Assembly (NCBI GenBank): GCA_020247085.1
Contig: JADCJJ010000064.1
Span: forward strand, 1 to 35,868
Origin: Myxococcaceae bacterium
GTDB taxonomy: Bacteria; Myxococcota; Myxococcia; Myxococcales; Myxococcaceae
DNA: 35,868 nucleotides
Direction of reading: 5' to 3'
How positions within the stretch are numbered: the stretch's first letter is position 1; each line of letters begins with the position of its first letter. Position numbers and translations under genes: made by a program. The notes under the pieces were generated by a model. That model was not told where the DNA came from and did no database searches. It worked only from the letters and a program-made list of their open reading frames with translations. This document shows, one piece after another, positions 33,041 through 35,868 of this stretch.

Positions 33041-34541
33041 CGAGCGCGGGCCCAGGCCCGTGGCCCTGGGGAGCTGCCCGACGTGCGGCCGCCAGTTCGA
33101 GCTCGCGCAGCGCGTCTGCCTGGTGCATCGCGTGCCCCTCGTCGAGGCCACCCAGCGCAACACCGAGCCCGAGGGGCTGTTCTCCCTGAGCGACGCCCGC
33201 ACCGACTTCGAGCGGCCCAGCCTCGGCGTCGCACAAGACACCCTGCTCGAGCGACCAGCGCTCGGTAACGACGCGCCCCGGACGGACCCGGCGGGCAACG
33301 GCCTCTTTGCCGCTCCTGGCCGAGAGCGCGTCGAGCCCCCCCGGCGCCCTTCGGTGCGTGACGTCATGCCCGTCGTGGCGCGAGGCGGCGCGACCGACCG
33401 GCAAGCCGTCGCCACGGTCGTCGAGGCCGCCGTCGGGCCGGCGCGGGCGCGCGCTTCACCGGGCCCCCTCCCCACCGCGCGGCCGCTCGAAGAGCCCACC
33501 GAGCCGCTCGCGCTGGGGGTGCCGGGCAGCAGCGGAAAGCCCCTCGTCGCGCCGCGCCTGTCCCAGCGGTCGCTGCCGCCGACGCCGGTGGACGAAGCCC
33601 AGCTGCGCGCCGACCTCACCGGCCAGCGCTTCGACGGCTACGAAGTCACAGGGCCCCTCGCCGAAGGGGGCATGAGCGTCGTCTACGAGGCCCAGCACAC
33701 CCTGCTCGGGACGCAGGCGGTGGTGAAGGTGCTCAAGAAGCTCCTCACCGCCGACCCGGTGTCGATGCGCCGCATGGTGACCGAGGGCCAGACGCTCTCG
33801 GCGCTGACGCACCGGAACGTGGTGCGCGTCTTCGGCTTTGGCTACCTGCCCGACGGGCGGCCGTGGCTGCTGATGGAGCGGCTCGTCGGCGAGACGCTGG
33901 GCGCGCTGCTCCGGGCGGGGCAGGCGCTGCCCGTCGGCGAGGCGCTCCCGCTGATGCGGCAGCTCGCCGCGGGCCTCGAGGCGACCCACGCGCTCGGCGT
34001 GGTCCACCGCGACCTCAAGCCCGACAACGTCTACGTCGTCGTGGAGCCCGACGGAGAGCGGCTGGTGAAGCTCATCGACTTCGGCATCGCCCGGCCCGAC
34101 ATCCTCGACGCGCCCGGAGACGCGCGCACCGCCGTGGGCCGCTTCGTGGGCACGCCGGCCTACGGCGCGCCCGAGCTCTTCCTGGGCAAGCCGTGCTCCC
34201 CTGCGAGCGACGTCTACGCGCTGGGGGTGTGCTTCTTCGAGATGCTGACGGGCCGCCGGCCCTTCACCGAGACCCAGCTGGCGGGGTTGACGCAGCTGCA
34301 CCTCGAAGCGGCGCCGCCGCGGCTCTCGTCGCTCGTCCGCGGCGTCGACGCCCGCATGGACGCGCTGGTGGCCTCGATGCTGGCGAAGCGACCCGACGAG
34401 CGCCCGAGCCTCACCGAGGTGCGCACCTCGCTCGAGGCGATGGGCGGCCGCACGACGCGCAGCGGCGACCTGGTGCCCTGGCTGGTGGCAGCCCTGGTGG
34501 CCATCGCCCTGGGCGTGGGGGCCGGGCTCTGGCTGCGCTGA
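33033..34541 (+). CDS. Membrane-anchored Ser/Thr protein kinase
   Basis: The 502-residue protein begins with a possible zinc-binding segment (CPTCGRQFELAQRVC), followed by a long disordered Pro/Arg-rich region to about 200. The Hanks-type kinase domain spans about 204-475: glycine loop PLAEGGMSVVYEA, the ATP lysine in AVVKVLKK, HRDLKPDN with catalytic D327, DFGIARPD and the APE-like APELFLGKP. The last 20 residues (LVAALVAIALGVGAGLWLR) form a TM helix, so the kinase is cytoplasmic and membrane-tethered with almost no external domain. ATG 33033 lies inside the end of the sigma-factor gene. The kinase is the likely regulator of that factor. The zinc-ribbon membrane-protein gene follows after 19 nt. 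Confidence 0.93.
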   Translation: MTDERGPRPVALGSCPTCGRQFELAQRVCLVHRVPLVEATQRNTEPEGLFSLSDARTDFERPSLGVAQDTLLERPALGNDAPRTDPAGNGLFAAPGRERVEPPRRPSVRDVMPVVARGGATDRQAVATVVEAAVGPARARASPGPLPTARPLEEPTEPLALGVPGSSGKPLVAPRLSQRSLPPTPVDEAQLRADLTGQRFDGYEVTGPLAEGGMSVVYEAQHTLLGTQAVVKVLKKLLTADPVSMRRMVTEGQTLSALTHRNVVRVFGFGYLPDGRPWLLMERLVGETLGALLRAGQALPVGEALPLMRQLAAGLEATHALGVVHRDLKPDNVYVVVEPDGERLVKLIDFGIARPDILDAPGDARTAVGRFVGTPAYGAPELFLGKPCSPASDVYALGVCFFEMLTGRRPFTETQLAGLTQLHLEAAPPRLSSLVRGVDARMDALVASMLAKRPDERPSLTEVRTSLEAMGGRTTRSGDLVPWLVAALVAIALGVGAGLWLR

Positions 34542-34560
34542 TGCGGTAGCCTTCGCAGTG

Positions 34561-35232
34561 ATGGTGTGCGCCGTCTGCGGCTCCGCGAGCGAACACGAGA
34601 CGTTCCGCCCGGGCTGCGGCGCCGAGCGGCCCCCGGCGCGGGAACCCACGCCAGCCCCGCCCCTGGCCCACGCGCCGGCCCCGGACGTGGACCTGACGGC
34701 GCCGAGGTGCCCCCAGCACCCCGACATCGGCGCCAGCGCCACCTGCCTGCGCTGCGGGCGCTTCGTATGTGCGCGCTGCACGCCCCTCGCGCTCCAGCAG
34801 CCCCGCCTGACGTGCGAAGCGTGTGTGCGGCAGCTCGAGCAGGCGAAGCGGCCCGCGCAGCTCCGCGCGCTGGGCCTGCAGCTCGTCGTCTCGTGGCTGC
34901 TGGTGGCGCTGGCCATGGCCGTGACGCTGACGGGCCTCGTGCTGCTGGCCGGTGGTGACGCCTCGCGGCGCCTGGGCGCGCTGCTGCTGCTGGGCCCGGC
35001 CCTCGTGGCGCTGGTGCTGTGCACGGCCCTCTTCGCGGTGACGCGACGCCCGTGGGTCGGCTGGGTGGCGACGGTGACCGAGGTCTTCCTGCTGGTGCCG
35101 CTGTGGTTCACCAACCCGTCGCTCTGCACCGCGGTACTGGCGGCGGCCCCCGTCTTCAGCGCCGTGCGCCTGCTGCAGCTGCGCGAGCTCGAGCTCGGGC
35201 TCGGGCTCGGGCTCGGGCGGCCCACCTCGTGA
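34561..35232 (+). CDS. Double zinc-finger, multi-pass membrane protein
   Basis: The 223-residue protein has an N-terminal zinc ribbon remnant (MVCAVCGS...GCGAE) and a B-box-like second zinc motif (CPQHPDIGASATCLRCGRFVCARCTP and CEAC). Four hydrophobic segments follow (from LVVSWLLVALAMAV to VTEVFLLVPLWF and onward). It ends in a Leu/Gly repeat (GLGLGLGR) made by four CTCGGG hexamers. Such zinc-finger membrane proteins are common in myxobacteria next to Ser/Thr kinases. The 19-nt gap to the kinase suggests one operon with it and the sigma factor. ATG 34561 is preceded by an in-frame GTG. The role is unknown. Confidence 0.8.
   Translation: MVCAVCGSASEHETFRPGCGAERPPAREPTPAPPLAHAPAPDVDLTAPRCPQHPDIGASATCLRCGRFVCARCTPLALQQPRLTCEACVRQLEQAKRPAQLRALGLQLVVSWLLVALAMAVTLTGLVLLAGGDASRRLGALLLLGPALVALVLCTALFAVTRRPWVGWVATVTEVFLLVPLWFTNPSLCTAVLAAAPVFSAVRLLQLRELELGLGLGLGRPTS
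35194..35217 (+). repeat. Four tandem CTCGGG hexamers
   Basis: Four consecutive copies encode the Leu-Gly repeat at the end of the zinc-finger membrane protein. The array is short enough to vary by slippage, and would change the tail length in frame. Confidence 0.9.
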
Positions 35233-35339
35233 CGAGGCGCCGCGAGCACGCCCCTCACCCCGTCGCGCCCCACGGAGGACGCCGCCACCGCGAGCGCACA
35301 CCCGCCCCGCCAGCGACGGCGCCCAACGGCGCGCCACCC

Positions 35340-35669
35340 TCAGCGCGGCGGTGAGCGGGCCTCGTTGCGCAGCGTCCACTCGAACCAGAAGGCGCCGAAG
35401 GGCACCAGCGAGGCGGCGAAGGCGCGCGAGAGCTTCGCGAGGCCCCAGGCGCCATCGACCGCCAGCCGCGCCAGGGCCGCGACGAAGAGCACGAAGAGGA
35501 GCCCGTGGACGCGACCCAGCACCGCCACGGCCTCGGGGCGGCCGAGGGCGTACTTCAGCGGCATCGCGACGAAGAGCAGCAGCAGCCACGAGCCGCCCTC
35601 GACGAGGCTGACGAGGCGAAACAGGCGCTCGCCGGGCGGCGCCGCCTTCGGCCGGGGCGCCTCACTCAC
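35340..35669 (-). CDS. DUF3817 small membrane protein
   Basis: The 109-residue protein has three TM segments and the DUF3817 (PF12823) pattern: FRLVSLVEGGSWLLLLFVAMPLKYALGRP followed by VLGRVHGLLFVLFV. Function is unknown for the family. GTG 35669 overlaps the end of the upstream monooxygenase gene by 8 nt, so the two are probably translated together. The C-terminus is charged (WTLRNEARSPPR). Confidence 0.88.
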   Translation of the reverse strand: MSEAPRPKAAPPGERLFRLVSLVEGGSWLLLLFVAMPLKYALGRPEAVAVLGRVHGLLFVLFVAALARLAVDGAWGLAKLSRAFAASLVPFGAFWFEWTLRNEARSPPR

Positions 35670-35868
35670 TGACGTAGAGGATGCCGAGGCACATCTCGTC
35701 GCCGGTGCCCTCGCCCCAGTTGGCGTCCCGCGGCGGGCCGCGCACGCCGTTCATCACCGGCTGGAACTCGGCGGTGTTGTTCCACGAGCATGACAGCTTG
35801 AGCTGGTCACCCACCCGCAGCGTCTTCGGTGCAGCGAAAGCGTACGAGCGCTGCCAGTCGAAGTCCCA
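35662..35868 (-). CDS. Copper type II ascorbate-dependent monooxygenase, C-terminal end (partial)
   Basis: The last 68 codons of a minus-strand gene run in from the right edge. They read WDFDWQRSYAFAAPKTLRVG, then CSWNNTAEFQPVMNG and NWGEGTGDEMCLGILYV before TGA. This matches the C-terminal domain of the copper type II, ascorbate-dependent monooxygenase family (PF03712, related to DBH/PHM), and the Met of GDEMC corresponds to the copper-B ligand. The enzyme hydroxylates carbon centres using two copper ions. The N-terminal half and any signal peptide lie outside the window. Confidence 0.85.
   Translation of the reverse strand, partial: WDFDWQRSYAFAAPKTLRVGDQLKLSCSWNNTAEFQPVMNGVRGPPRDANWGEGTGDEMCLGILYVSE

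Overview
The base composition (very high GC with strong GC3 bias), the MYXO-CTERM sorting tail at the left edge, Asp-Ala-Gly-rich low-complexity tails, FHA/TIGR02996 proteins, zinc-ribbon membrane proteins and a sigma factor/Ser-Thr kinase pair all point to a chromosomal segment of a myxobacterium (Myxococcota). No rRNA, tRNA, CRISPR array or intact insertion sequence was seen.

Layout. 1-450 is the end of a repeat-rich MYXO-CTERM protein. 527-5457 holds metabolic and enzyme genes: allantoinase, a compact three-histidine-box desaturase-like protein, an FMN/Fe-S glutamate-synthase-family protein and an MBL-fold protein. 5857-11346 carries envelope proteins (two lipoproteins, one coiled-coil/TM protein), an FHA-like protein and two decayed small genes. 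11363-13912 contains a radical SAM/SPASM enzyme whose start lies 3 nt after a small zinc-ribbon/TM protein with an ACYG motif, preceded by a secreted protein. 13947-19456 holds an FHA/TIGR02996 protein, an HTTM-domain membrane protein, a CPBP (CAAX-type) membrane protease and a LysM protein. 19635-21318 holds a small Cys-rich protein and an NAD-dependent epimerase-like protein. 21369-22667 is degenerate: a frameshifted IS91-type transposase and a frameshifted gene fragment. 22742-25061 is the most interesting part (below). 25253-30550 is a large periplasmic alpha-2-macroglobulin. 30964-35232 carries a vWA-like protein, then a sigma factor overlapping a Ser/Thr kinase, then a zinc-ribbon membrane protein. 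The right edge holds a DUF3817 protein and the end of a copper type II ascorbate-dependent monooxygenase.

Main discovery candidate. The block 22742-25061 looks like a ribosomally synthesised, post-translationally modified peptide (RiPP) operon. A 205-residue protein has a Lys/Ala/Ser/Thr-rich N-terminus, a helical-looking conserved stretch, and then five identical 12-residue units, PPVVARYGVIRP, joined by variable Pro/Gly/Asp linkers. It is followed 24 nt later by a radical SAM/SPASM enzyme and then by a 96-residue protein of unknown family. Eight of the twelve codons in the repeated unit vary between copies, always synonymously, so the peptide and not the DNA is conserved. The enzyme is a full-length paralogue of the radical SAM/SPASM enzyme at 11363-12595, whose own small neighbour carries ACYG where the precursor carries ARYG. 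Two related maturases with two different YG-containing partners in one 14-kb stretch suggest one modification chemistry aimed at an arginine/tyrosine/glycine context. The chemistry, cleavage and function are inference only.
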